NCBI RefSeq assembly: GCF_003208175.1
Contig: NZ_QKMR01000015.1
Span: 55,984-119,983 of the forward strand
From: Ruminiclostridium sufflavum DSM 19573
Lineage (GTDB): Bacteria > Bacillota > Clostridia > Acetivibrionales > DSM-1351
Length of the DNA: 64,000 nucleotides
Direction of reading: 5' to 3'
Of the stretch, positions 10,144-18,300 are shown piece by piece; position 1 is the stretch's first letter, and every line of letters begins with the position of its first letter. The position numbers and the translations under genes are program-made. Below the pieces are notes generated by a model. That model was given only the letters and a program-made list of their open reading frames with translations, ran no database searches and had not been told where the DNA came from.

Positions 10144-11865
10144 TCAGCCTATGTTTTCTGCATATCTTTTGATTTTCTTTGTTGTTGTTTTTATAAATTC
10201 CTCTTCACGTACGGTAAATTCCTTTACCCGTTTGTAAAGCGGCATTTGCTTATTTATTTCCTTTACTTCCGCTTGAATGATTTTGTATATTTCGTCCTTG
10301 GAAATAATGTTCAGATGAAGCTTTTCCTTTATTTCGTCCATATCAACAACAATTTGGGCATTAACTTCAGTTTCGCCGGATTCCTCGTCAAACCGGCCCC
10401 ACACCAAGCTTTCTTTGACATATGACGACTTTGCCAGATAGGATTCAACCTCTTCGGGGAAAATGTTCTTGCCGTTTTTAGTAACAATAACATTTTTTTT
10501 CCTTCCTGTGATAAATATATAGCCCTCCTCGTCAATATAGCCTAAATCACCTGTATACAGGCAGCTGTTTTTTAATACCTTATGAGTTGCAATAGGGTTT
10601 TCATAGTAACCGAGCATTACATTATCACCTCGTATTACTATTTCTCCTATACCGTCATCACCAATATTATCAATCCAAATATCAATTCCTGCAAGAGGCT
10701 TTCCGGCAGAATCGCTTCTGTAGCCCTGATCATTGTTTACTGCAACAATGGGAGCACACTCCGTCAATCCGTAACCCTGTATAATTCTTATACCCATAGC
10801 GCATAAATCATTTGAAACATCAGGATTTATGGCGGCGGCTCCCGAAATAACCAGTCTTACTCTGCCGCCAAAGATATCGTGTACTTGTTTAAACAGCTTT
10901 TTACGAATGTCAATCTTAAGAAAATAGTATAAAAAATTACTTATTTCAATTGCGGCATTTAATTTAAGCTTGCTGAAAAAGGTACCTGATGCCTGCTTAA
11001 TAATTTTTTTGTGCATATTCTCCAAGATAAGAGGAACCAGCATCAAAATTGTTGGTTTTACTTCCTGAAGATTTTTGACAATATACTTTAGTCCCTCATT
11101 GAATGAAAGGCAGCAGCCATTATACATCATTACAAGAAAGCCGGCTGTACATTCATAAGTATGATGCAGAGGCAAAATAGACAGAGCACTGTCAGCCTCG
11201 TTAATAGTGAGCATGGAACAAACCGCCATAATATCGGTTGCAAGGTTTTTGCTTGATAACATAACACCCTTTGCCAAATCAGTAGTTCCTGAGGTAAATA
11301 TCAATGCGCACATTTCATTTTCATCTATTTCGGCATCCAAATAAGCCCTGTTACCCTTTTCAAGGGAGACTTTCCCCTTTTCAATAAGCCTTGAGTATGA
11401 AAGAAAATTATTGCCTTCATCATTAATTGCATCTATATCAATATAATACTCAATAAATTCGGATAATTTACTTAGCGACAGCATATCCTTTCGGTGCTTG
11501 GAGGAAAAGATTATAGCGCTGACTCCCGCACGGGATATAAGATTTTCAATTTCATTAAACGGCAATTCCCTGTCAAGGGGAACAACAACACCTACGCCTC
11601 CGGTGATAGTCAGATATGAGGTACACCATTGGGCACTGTTTTGAGACAAAATTGCGATTTTTTTATTTTTAAGTCCTAAATCAATAAGGGCAGTACCTAA
11701 GGAATCAATATCCTCCTTTAATTCTAGGTAGGTTCTGCCGTGATATTCACCAACATTGTTTTTTATTAAAAAAGCGTCTTTATTTCCAAATAAATTTACA
11801 CTTTGAGAAATCATATCTTTTAAATCGGTGATTTTCCGTTGCTTGTAAATCGGTTCGGTTTTCAT
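10144..11865 (-). CDS. AMP-dependent long-chain acyl-CoA synthetase
   Basis: Activates a fatty acid through an acyl-AMP intermediate. The 573-residue protein has the ANL-superfamily motifs in order: IFTSGTTDLAKGV (P-loop), GYGLTECAPI, YTGDLGYIDEEG, GRKKNVIVTKNGKNIFPEE (hinge and A8), and a C-terminal Lys-rich TTTKKIKRYAEN carrying the expected catalytic Lys. Substrate chain length cannot be read from sequence. It is followed downstream by the shared terminator; the 292-bp region before it holds repeat copy D. Confidence 0.88.
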   Translation of the reverse strand: MKTEPIYKQRKITDLKDMISQSVNLFGNKDAFLIKNNVGEYHGRTYLELKEDIDSLGTALIDLGLKNKKIAILSQNSAQWCTSYLTITGGVGVVVPLDRELPFNEIENLISRAGVSAIIFSSKHRKDMLSLSKLSEFIEYYIDIDAINDEGNNFLSYSRLIEKGKVSLEKGNRAYLDAEIDENEMCALIFTSGTTDLAKGVMLSSKNLATDIMAVCSMLTINEADSALSILPLHHTYECTAGFLVMMYNGCCLSFNEGLKYIVKNLQEVKPTILMLVPLILENMHKKIIKQASGTFFSKLKLNAAIEISNFLYYFLKIDIRKKLFKQVHDIFGGRVRLVISGAAAINPDVSNDLCAMGIRIIQGYGLTECAPIVAVNNDQGYRSDSAGKPLAGIDIWIDNIGDDGIGEIVIRGDNVMLGYYENPIATHKVLKNSCLYTGDLGYIDEEGYIFITGRKKNVIVTKNGKNIFPEEVESYLAKSSYVKESLVWGRFDEESGETEVNAQIVVDMDEIKEKLHLNIISKDEIYKIIQAEVKEINKQMPLYKRVKEFTVREEEFIKTTTKKIKRYAENIG

Positions 11866-11897
11866 TAATTACACTCCTTTTATAAGCAATAATACCT

Positions 11898-12035
11898 AAG
11901 GTCAATTGCTGTTCTGAGACTATACATGATAAGCCTTCTGTTTTACGCAGCTTGGGTTTTACCTGCTTTCTGAGCTTCAAAAACCAAACTATCGACCGAT
12001 ATAACCGGTTATTCATCCGATAAGTAATTGACTTT
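11898..12035. repeat. Intergenic inverted-repeat element, copy D (long form)
   Basis: Left end AAGGTCAATTGCTGTT (11898-11913), right end TAATTGACTTT (12025-12035), about 138 bp. Shares end sequence with copies A, B and C and the core AACCCAAGCTGCGT (reverse strand) with the weak copy at 13660-13745. Lies between the dacF-like gene and the acyl-CoA ligase gene. Confidence 0.55.
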
Positions 12036-12091
12036 ATTGCCGTCGGCATAAGCTTGGATATTATTACATACAATAGATACAATACTATACT

Positions 12092-12120
12092 ATAATATAA
12101 GTATATTTAAATTAAATCAA
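12092..12120 (-). promoter_or_regulatory. Possible promoter for acyl-CoA ligase
   Basis: On the minus strand, TTGATT (12120-12115), 17-bp spacer, TATTAT (12097-12092). Would give a leader of about 220 nt spanning repeat copy D. The match is weak in AT-rich DNA. Confidence 0.35.
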
Positions 12121-12157
12121 TATATGAAATAAAAAAACTTTGTCAGTATTTATAATT

Positions 12158-13477
12158 TTATTTAAATCTTATTCTGTTTCTTTTCCTTCTTCTTGATATT
12201 ATTCTCAATATTTTTCTTAAAATAAGGAAACATAAAACTACAATTATTACGATAACGATATATTTAAAAATAAGACTTCCGGTGATTTTATAAATAAAAG
12301 CTTTTACCTTTGCCTTAAAGCTTTGCTCAACCGTACGTGAAGAAACGACAGTTACTTTTCCTATAGAGGTGCCGTCTCTTTTATATTCAATATTTCCTAA
12401 AACATCCCCTTTTTTTATGGGAGCCTTTAAATCTGGTGTTATGGTTACCACCTTTTGAATATTCCATTCATCCTTATTATTCGGGAGCATGGCTTCAAGC
12501 TTACCGCTTGTTACAAGATCCAGCTTTCCATCGTCTGAAGCATCTTCTACCTGCACATTTTTAATTAATTCATTTCTGTCAATTATCATTTGATTGGAGA
12601 AGTTTTCATAACCTGCCTTTAATAAGGTTTTTGTAAAATCAAAGACAGTTCTGCCCGGTTTATTATTAACTCCGAGAATTACAGAAATTAATTCGAAGCC
12701 CTCCTTATTAACCGCAGAGGATATAAAGTTTGCACCTGCACGCATGGTTGAACCGGTTTTTAATCCGGTTATGGTGAACTGATTTCTGTCATCACCTGTG
12801 TCAGGGCCATAATTAAAGGATTGCCCCAACAGCTTGTTGGTATTGCTCAGCACATTCCACTTTTCATGCTTGTTAGTCGGAGGAAGCATATTTAGCTGCT
12901 TTTGACTGACAATCTCCTTGAATACGGGAAATGTAAGGCACTCCTTTGCTATAATTGCTAAATCTCTTGCAGTTGAAAAGTGCTCAGCATCCTTTTCATA
13001 TTCATCAATACCGCAGGGATTGGTAAAAGTACTGTTTTTTGCCCCAATCTCGCCAGCCAGCTTATTCATTTCGTAAACAAAGTCTTCTCGGGTAGGATAT
13101 AGATTTTCTGCAATAATATTGGCAGTTTCGTTAGCTGATGCTATCAGCATGGCGTGAAGCAGGTCATCCAGAGCCAGCTGCTCTCCTTCCATGATGCCGA
13201 CATTCATTCCGCCTACTCCTATATCGGATACGGCTGCTTGACTTGCAGTCATTACCTGACTTAGCTCCCCTTTTTTTAATGCGACTAAGGCGGTCATTAT
13301 TTTAGTAGTGCTTGCGGGACGAAGTCTGGTATCTGCATTATATTCATAAAGAACACTGCCTGTTTTTGCATCTATCAATATGTATGCACTTGCATCAATA
13401 TCTAAATCGCAAAAGGCCGGTGAAACCTGAAGTGACAATATCAGTATAATAATAAGTGCGGTAATTACTTTCTTCAT
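12158..13477 (-). CDS. dacF: D-alanyl-D-alanine carboxypeptidase (DacF/PBP5-type)
   Basis: Trims the terminal D-Ala of peptidoglycan stem peptides outside the membrane. The 439-residue protein has an N-terminal signal peptide (1-23), the SxxK active site PASTTKIM (Ser56), the second motif SANETAN, and KTG in GLKTGSTMRAG. A PBP5-like C-terminal domain follows, then a membrane helix near the end (KYIVIVIIVVLCFLIL) and a basic tail. ATG 13477 follows AAAGGAGA; the upstream in-frame ATG at 13498 was rejected. DacF-type genes often go with sporulation loci, but none is seen next to it. Confidence 0.93.
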   Translation of the reverse strand: MKKVITALIIILILSLQVSPAFCDLDIDASAYILIDAKTGSVLYEYNADTRLRPASTTKIMTALVALKKGELSQVMTASQAAVSDIGVGGMNVGIMEGEQLALDDLLHAMLIASANETANIIAENLYPTREDFVYEMNKLAGEIGAKNSTFTNPCGIDEYEKDAEHFSTARDLAIIAKECLTFPVFKEIVSQKQLNMLPPTNKHEKWNVLSNTNKLLGQSFNYGPDTGDDRNQFTITGLKTGSTMRAGANFISSAVNKEGFELISVILGVNNKPGRTVFDFTKTLLKAGYENFSNQMIIDRNELIKNVQVEDASDDGKLDLVTSGKLEAMLPNNKDEWNIQKVVTITPDLKAPIKKGDVLGNIEYKRDGTSIGKVTVVSSRTVEQSFKAKVKAFIYKITGSLIFKYIVIVIIVVLCFLILRKILRIISRRRKRNRIRFK

Positions 13478-13874
13478 AATTTCTCCTTTGTATGACATTC
13501 TAGTAAATATTATAAAGCAAAAAGCTTGATTTTTAAACTCATATTTAATGTATTGAGCTAAAGTTTAAAAATTTTTAACAAATTTTAAGGACAGAGCTAT
13601 TTTAGTGTGGCTATTATACATTATATGTATTATAATATTAATGTTGCTACGAAAAACCATATCAGCAATTACCAAAGGTCAAAATAAATTCAAACCCAAG
13701 CTGCGTTCAAAATCAGCGTAAAAGCTTAATTCGACTAAACCTGTTTCCAGTGCTCTTTTCTTTTAGCCGTATATTAAAAAGATTATTATACTTCAAATAT
13801 TCGTATATTCATATTTTTATGTGTCTTTTTGCAATTGATTTCAGGCATTATCTTATTAAATTCAAGGAGGAATT
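13478..13874. other. Divergent intergenic region with weak repeat-like segment
   Basis: A 397-bp AT-rich stretch between the divergent dacF and comEA genes. It must hold both promoters, but I cannot fix either one. Bases 13660-13745 contain AACCCAAGCTGCGT and CAGCAATTACC, shared with the reverse strand of copy D at 11898-12035, so a decayed copy is likely. No ORF or RNA gene is seen. Confidence 0.45.
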
Positions 13875-14648
13875 ATGGAAATAACCTTATTTGGGAGGAA
13901 AGTATTTATAAGCAGGGCCTTGTTTTTCTGTTTAATAATAATTCTTATTATTGGAACAGGTTTTTTGGGGTATTTTTTGAAGCAAGTATACAAGCCGCTG
14001 TCAGGTTATGAAATACCGGAGGTGAGTATAAGCGATACAAGCAAGGCAGACATAATCCAAGTCGAAGAAGCGGTTGCCGCAGCAGTAACAGAAGATACAG
14101 AGGAGGTGCCGGAAATAAAGGTATATGTTGTGGGATGTGTAAACAAACCCGGAATAGTAACAATAAAAAAAGGACAGTTGATTGATGATGCCGTAAAAAT
14201 GGCAGGGGGAGCAACAAAAGAAGCAGATATTGAAAATATTAACATGGCATATATATTAGATGAAAACACCATGCTGAGAATAAGAGCCAAAGCTTCCGGC
14301 TCTAAACCGGCGGAGGATGCAAAACCGGATGGCATACAGAAAAGCAGTGAAGATACGAATAAGGAAAAGAAGCTCAACAGCGGTGTTGACATTGTTACAG
14401 ACAGCATGGAGGCTGTTGTTGAAGAAAAAAGAGCAGACAGTAAAGCAGAAGGCAGTCTGATAAATATTAATGAGGCTTCACAGGCAGAGCTTGAAAAACT
14501 GCCGAATATAGGGCCTGCAACTGCAAAGGCAATAATTGCCTACAGAGAGGAAAAAGGTAAGTTCGATAGCATTGCAGATATAATGAAAATTACCGGGATT
14601 AAACAGAAAACCTATGACAAAATTAAAGCTTGCATATGTGTTGAGTAA
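13875..14648 (+). CDS. comEA: ComEA-like DNA-binding protein
   Basis: Membrane-anchored double-stranded DNA receptor of the competence machinery. The 257 residues contain one N-terminal membrane helix (about 10-35), an SLBB-type domain (KVYVVGCVNKPGIVTIKKG, about 78-135), a polar linker, and a C-terminal helix-hairpin-helix pair (INEASQAELEKLPNIGPATA to the end). AAGGAGG at 13864-13870 is the SD. The usual partners comEC and comEB are not adjacent, so function in uptake is inferred. Confidence 0.88.
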   Translation: MEITLFGRKVFISRALFFCLIIILIIGTGFLGYFLKQVYKPLSGYEIPEVSISDTSKADIIQVEEAVAAAVTEDTEEVPEIKVYVVGCVNKPGIVTIKKGQLIDDAVKMAGGATKEADIENINMAYILDENTMLRIRAKASGSKPAEDAKPDGIQKSSEDTNKEKKLNSGVDIVTDSMEAVVEEKRADSKAEGSLININEASQAELEKLPNIGPATAKAIIAYREEKGKFDSIADIMKITGIKQKTYDKIKACICVE

Positions 14649-14670
14649 AATAAACCTGATTTCAAACAAA

Positions 14671-14697
14671 AAAACCGACTTTCGCCGGTTTTTAAAT
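14671..14697 (+). terminator. Terminator after comEA
   Basis: AAAACCG (14671-14677) pairs with CGGTTTT (14686-14692), followed by T residues. Located 25 bp after the comEA stop. Confidence 0.75.
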
Positions 14698-14831
14698 AAT
14701 TTTTAAGGAGGAAAATCTTTTAATTTTCAAACCTATTATAATATGTTTTTTCTATAATTCAAATGGCATAAATAAACGATATTTGAGTCGAAAAAGCCAA
14801 AATAATATACAAAATCAACAACTGAAAAATT

Positions 14832-14978
14832 TTATGCAAAAATCGGAATAATAAAAATCTCTGCCAGAACATAAGTAAGGATTAGTGCCATTACAGGTAA
14901 AATGAATCCGAACAGCAGCAGCTTGACGTTTTTTTTCTGCCTGAATTTTTTATATTTTTTTAATCTTGTATTTCTCAA
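14832..14978 (-). CDS. Small basic single-span membrane protein, 48 residues
   Basis: A short open frame with a TTG start at 14978 preceded on the minus strand by TCAGGAGGT at ideal spacing, one of the strongest SDs in the window. The peptide starts with a very basic segment (RNTRLKKYKKFRQKKN), then one hydrophobic helix (LLLFGFILPVMALILTYVLA), ending EIFIIPIFA. Topology is probably N-in by the positive-inside rule. I do not recognise the family. It could be a full-length small protein or the surviving N-terminus of a longer anchored protein. Divergent from the ECF gene and convergent with comEA. Confidence 0.6.
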   Translation of the reverse strand: MRNTRLKKYKKFRQKKNVKLLLFGFILPVMALILTYVLAEIFIIPIFA

Positions 14979-15160
14979 TTGCTTACCTCCTGAATGTATA
15001 TGAACTTTTTAAAATAATATTTACTAATATTAATAACTTACGCGGAATTAATGCTATAATAGCTATATTAAACCGTAATACCTATATTATTGCACGAATT
15101 GGTGTTTTTATTTGTGTTATGGCAAATTTTGTTTTTGCTTCATTGGAAGGGGTATATATC

Positions 15161-15694
15161 ATGAATGAAAGAGTTTTATGGATTACAAGAACAGCCGCTC
15201 TTACAGCCTTGCTTATAATAATGCAGGCGGTGACTTCGACCTTTGGAAATACATTGGTTACAGGTTCGATTGTCAATTTGATATTGATTGTTTCGGTTAT
15301 GACCTGCGGTGTATCCACGGGGATAACGGTTGCTGTGATTTCTCCGGTATGTGCAAAGTTTTTTGGAATAGGACCTTTTTGGTCGTTGATTCCATTTATA
15401 ATTGCAGGCAATATTGTCTTGGTGATTCTCTGGAAGCTTATCGGAAAGCATACGATTAAGAATTTGAAAATTTCATATGCAATAGCCTTAGTTGCGGCTG
15501 CGGTGTCAAAATTTCTGGTTCTGTATTTAGGTATTGTTAAAATTGCAATTCCGGTTTTATTGAAGCTGCCTGAACCCAAGGCGGCTGTGATTTCCAGTAT
15601 GTTTTCGGTTCCGCAGCTGATTACGGCACTTATAGGCGGTGTCCTTGCGATTATTATACTGCCGGTATTGAACCGCGCCATTAAGACTAAATAA
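15161..15694 (+). CDS. ECF transporter S (substrate-binding) component
   Basis: A 177-residue, highly hydrophobic protein with about six membrane helices, resembling ECF-type vitamin transporter S components. ATG 15161 follows GGAAGGGG and starts MNERVLWITRTA; an upstream extension in frame is AT-rich and lacks an SD. No EcfA ATPase or EcfT gene is nearby, so it probably uses a shared energising module (group II). No substrate riboswitch is seen, so the substrate is unknown. Confidence 0.72.
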   Translation: MNERVLWITRTAALTALLIIMQAVTSTFGNTLVTGSIVNLILIVSVMTCGVSTGITVAVISPVCAKFFGIGPFWSLIPFIIAGNIVLVILWKLIGKHTIKNLKISYAIALVAAAVSKFLVLYLGIVKIAIPVLLKLPEPKAAVISSMFSVPQLITALIGGVLAIIILPVLNRAIKTK

Positions 15695-15774
15695 ATATGC
15701 CGTACATAGCTTTTGCTAAAAAGGCAGTTCCAAGCCTATGCTAAAAAATATAGAAAATGACAAATGTTGAAGTA

Positions 15775-15803
15775 TTGACACATTAAAATTGTGAGAATAT
15801 AAT
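15775..15803 (+). promoter_or_regulatory. Consensus promoter of the thrS T-box transcript
   Basis: TTGACA (15775-15780), exactly 17 bp, TATAAT (15798-15803): a perfect sigma-A promoter. Transcript start near 15810. Confidence 0.88.
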
Positions 15804-15837
15804 TAAGAGAAGATATTTTTAAATGCAAGGTCATAAA

Positions 15838-16217
15838 TATTGAAATTAGCGCTGATGAGAAGAGTACGTAAAAATCAGGGTTTCAGAGATTGAGTGTATC
15901 AGCTGAAAGCACTCAGACCTATGCTTTACGGAAGACCACCTCTGAGCTATATCGTTGATTACGTTATAATCATGTGCATAGACGCATATAAGCAATGTGG
16001 CGCAAGAGATTGCAGCTGCATATCAAAACAGCATATCGCAGAAAAGGTATATATGGCATTACAATGGCACAGCCGGTAAAGAGCATATATACGCGTAATC
16101 CAAAAGGGTTTTACGCTTTAATACAGCGAAGCGCATGTTATGCACGTACAATGAGCAGCAAGTAGGGTGGAACCGCGGGAATTACTCTCGTCCTTATATA
16201 TAGGACGGGAGTTTTTT
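15838..16217 (+). promoter_or_regulatory. T-box riboswitch, threonine specifier (ACC)
   Basis: tRNA-sensing leader of the threonyl-tRNA synthetase genes. Visible parts: stem I with GATGAGAAGAGTACG near 15852; CAGAGAT and CAGCTGAAAGC in the distal part; a specifier ACC (15935-15937, Thr) followed by A; and the conserved T-box AGGGTGGAACCGCGGG (16164-16179). The terminator ACTCTCGTCCT/AGGACGGGAGT (16184-16194/16202-16212) ends in six T residues. Uncharged tRNA-Thr is expected to stabilise the antiterminator and permit thrS transcription. Confidence 0.93.
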
Positions 16218-16298
16218 ATTTGTGAATTTCTTCTGCCGTATTTAAAGATGATTGATTTCTAAGACAGGTTTGAATATGTATTAAACGGAGGTATTGCT

Positions 16299-18206
16299 AT
16301 GATAAGAATTACTTTAAAAGATGGCAGCTCAAAGGAGTACAATGACGGTATCACAATAAGGGAGATTGCCGAGAGTATCAGTGCCGGGCTTGCAAGAGCT
16401 GTTCTTGCCGGTGAGGTTGACGGAAGGGTAAAGGACTTGAGCTTCCAGCCCGAAAAAGACTGTACACTGAAGCTTCTGACTTTTGATGATGAGGGCGGGA
16501 GACTGGCATACAGGCATACCGCATCACATGTTTTGGCTCAGGCGGTAAAAAGACTGTTTCCGAATGTCAGGCTGGCAATAGGACCTGCCATTGACAACGG
16601 CTTCTACTATGACTTTGATACGGAGAAAAATTTTACACCCGATGACTTGACTAAAATTGAAAAGGAAATGGAAAGTATTATAAAAGAGGATATTTCTTTG
16701 GAGAGATATACCCTTTCCCGGGATGAAGCTCTCAGATTTATGGAAGAGAAGGGTGAGCCATATAAAGCGGAGCTTATCAGAGAGCTTCCGGAAAATGAAG
16801 AAATATCCTTTTATAAGCAGGGCGATTTTACAGACCTCTGTGCTGGCCCGCACCTGCCTTCAACCGGCAAGCTAAAGGCAATAAGGCTGATGAGTGCTAC
16901 CGGTGCATATTGGAGAGGCAATGAGAAGAATAAAATGCTGCAGAGAATATATGGTACCGCATATCCTAAAAAGAGCCAGCTGGAGGAATATCTTTTCAGA
17001 ATGGAAGAGGCTAAAAAACGTGACCACAGAAAGCTGGGAAAAGAGCTGGATTTATTTGATATCATGGATGAGGGCCCGGGATTTCCTTTCTTTATGCCAA
17101 AAGGAATGGTGCTTCGGAACTTGCTGGAGGACTACTGGCGCAGTGAGCATAAAAAGGCAGGATATCAGGAAATAAAAACTCCTATGATTCTCAATAAGGA
17201 TTTATGGGTAAGGTCGGGCCACTGGGAAAATTACAGAGAAAATATGTATACAGTTGAGATAGATGAACAGGATTTTGCAATTAAGCCTATGAACTGTCCG
17301 GGAGGAATGCTGGTATATAAAAGAAAGCTTCATTCCTACAGGGATCTCCCCATAAGGGCAGGCGAGCTTGGGCTTGTGCACAGGCATGAGCTGTCAGGAG
17401 CACTTCACGGATTGATGAGAGTAAGATGCTTTACACAGGATGACGCGCATATATTTATGACACCTGAACAAATTAAAGATGAGGTAATAGGTGTAATTAA
17501 TCTGATAGATGATTTTTATAAGGTGTTTGGCTTCAAATACAAGGTTGAGCTTTCGACAAGACCTGAAAAGTCAATTGGCTCGGATGAAATGTGGGAGCTG
17601 TCAACGTCAGGTCTTAAGGAAGCGCTGGATGCCAAGGGCATAAGCTACAAGATAAATGAGGGAGACGGGGCTTTCTACGGCCCTAAAATAGATTTCCACC
17701 TTGAGGATTCAATAGGCCGGACATGGCAGTGCGGAACCATACAGCTGGACATGAACCTGCCCGAAAGATTTGATTTGACTTATGTGGGAGCAGACGGTGA
17801 AAAGCACAGGCCTGTAATGATTCATAGAGTTGTATTCGGAAGCATTGAAAGGTTTATTGCCATATTGACCGAGCACTTTGCCGGCGCATTCCCGGTATGG
17901 CTGTCTCCGGTACAGGTCAAAATCCTTCCTATTGTTGACAAGCACTATGACTATGCTTATGAGGTGAAAAAGTTGCTTGAACAGAAGGATATCAGAGTTG
18001 AACTTGACACCAGAAATGAGAAAATCGGCTATAAGATAAGAGAGGCTCAGATGGAAAAAACGCCGTATATGCTGGTTATAGGAGATAAGGAAACAGAAGG
18101 CAGGGCTGTTGCGGTAAGATCCAGAAAGGACGGTGACATAGGTGCTATGTCCGTTCCGGATTTTATTAATAAAATTATTGAGGAAATAAAAACTAAAGCA
18201 AAATAG
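16299..18206 (+). CDS. thrS: Threonyl-tRNA synthetase 1 (canonical)
   Basis: Charges tRNA-Thr; class II synthetase of 635 residues. Order: TGS domain (1-60), editing domain (HTASHVLAQAVKRLF, to about 220), catalytic core with the Zn-site KPMNCPGGM Cys, motif 2 RHELSGALHGLMRVR, motif 3 FGSIERFIAIL, then the anticodon-binding domain (from about 540). ATG 16299 follows GGAGG. Under the T-box. A paralogue follows 94 bp downstream. Confidence 0.95.
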   Translation: MIRITLKDGSSKEYNDGITIREIAESISAGLARAVLAGEVDGRVKDLSFQPEKDCTLKLLTFDDEGGRLAYRHTASHVLAQAVKRLFPNVRLAIGPAIDNGFYYDFDTEKNFTPDDLTKIEKEMESIIKEDISLERYTLSRDEALRFMEEKGEPYKAELIRELPENEEISFYKQGDFTDLCAGPHLPSTGKLKAIRLMSATGAYWRGNEKNKMLQRIYGTAYPKKSQLEEYLFRMEEAKKRDHRKLGKELDLFDIMDEGPGFPFFMPKGMVLRNLLEDYWRSEHKKAGYQEIKTPMILNKDLWVRSGHWENYRENMYTVEIDEQDFAIKPMNCPGGMLVYKRKLHSYRDLPIRAGELGLVHRHELSGALHGLMRVRCFTQDDAHIFMTPEQIKDEVIGVINLIDDFYKVFGFKYKVELSTRPEKSIGSDEMWELSTSGLKEALDAKGISYKINEGDGAFYGPKIDFHLEDSIGRTWQCGTIQLDMNLPERFDLTYVGADGEKHRPVMIHRVVFGSIERFIAILTEHFAGAFPVWLSPVQVKILPIVDKHYDYAYEVKKLLEQKDIRVELDTRNEKIGYKIREAQMEKTPYMLVIGDKETEGRAVAVRSRKDGDIGAMSVPDFINKIIEEIKTKAK

Positions 18207-18300
18207 AAGTAAGCTGGATTTTGGAGAGGCTTATTTACAAAAGCTTCTCCGCGGGAATGCTTTACAATATTTTAAGCCTGAAGCAGGCATGGAGGTTATG

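Noticed and set aside
11780..12082. Minus-strand 100-residue ORF upstream of the acyl-CoA ligase
   Set aside because: Overlaps the start of the ligase and repeat copy D, no SD, composition unlike a protein.
14705..14711. Strong SD-like AAGGAGG after the comEA terminator
   Set aside because: No ATG, GTG or TTG at workable distance, so no gene is called.
15894..16079. 61-residue ORF in the thrS leader
   Set aside because: Falls inside the T-box RNA structure and lacks an SD.
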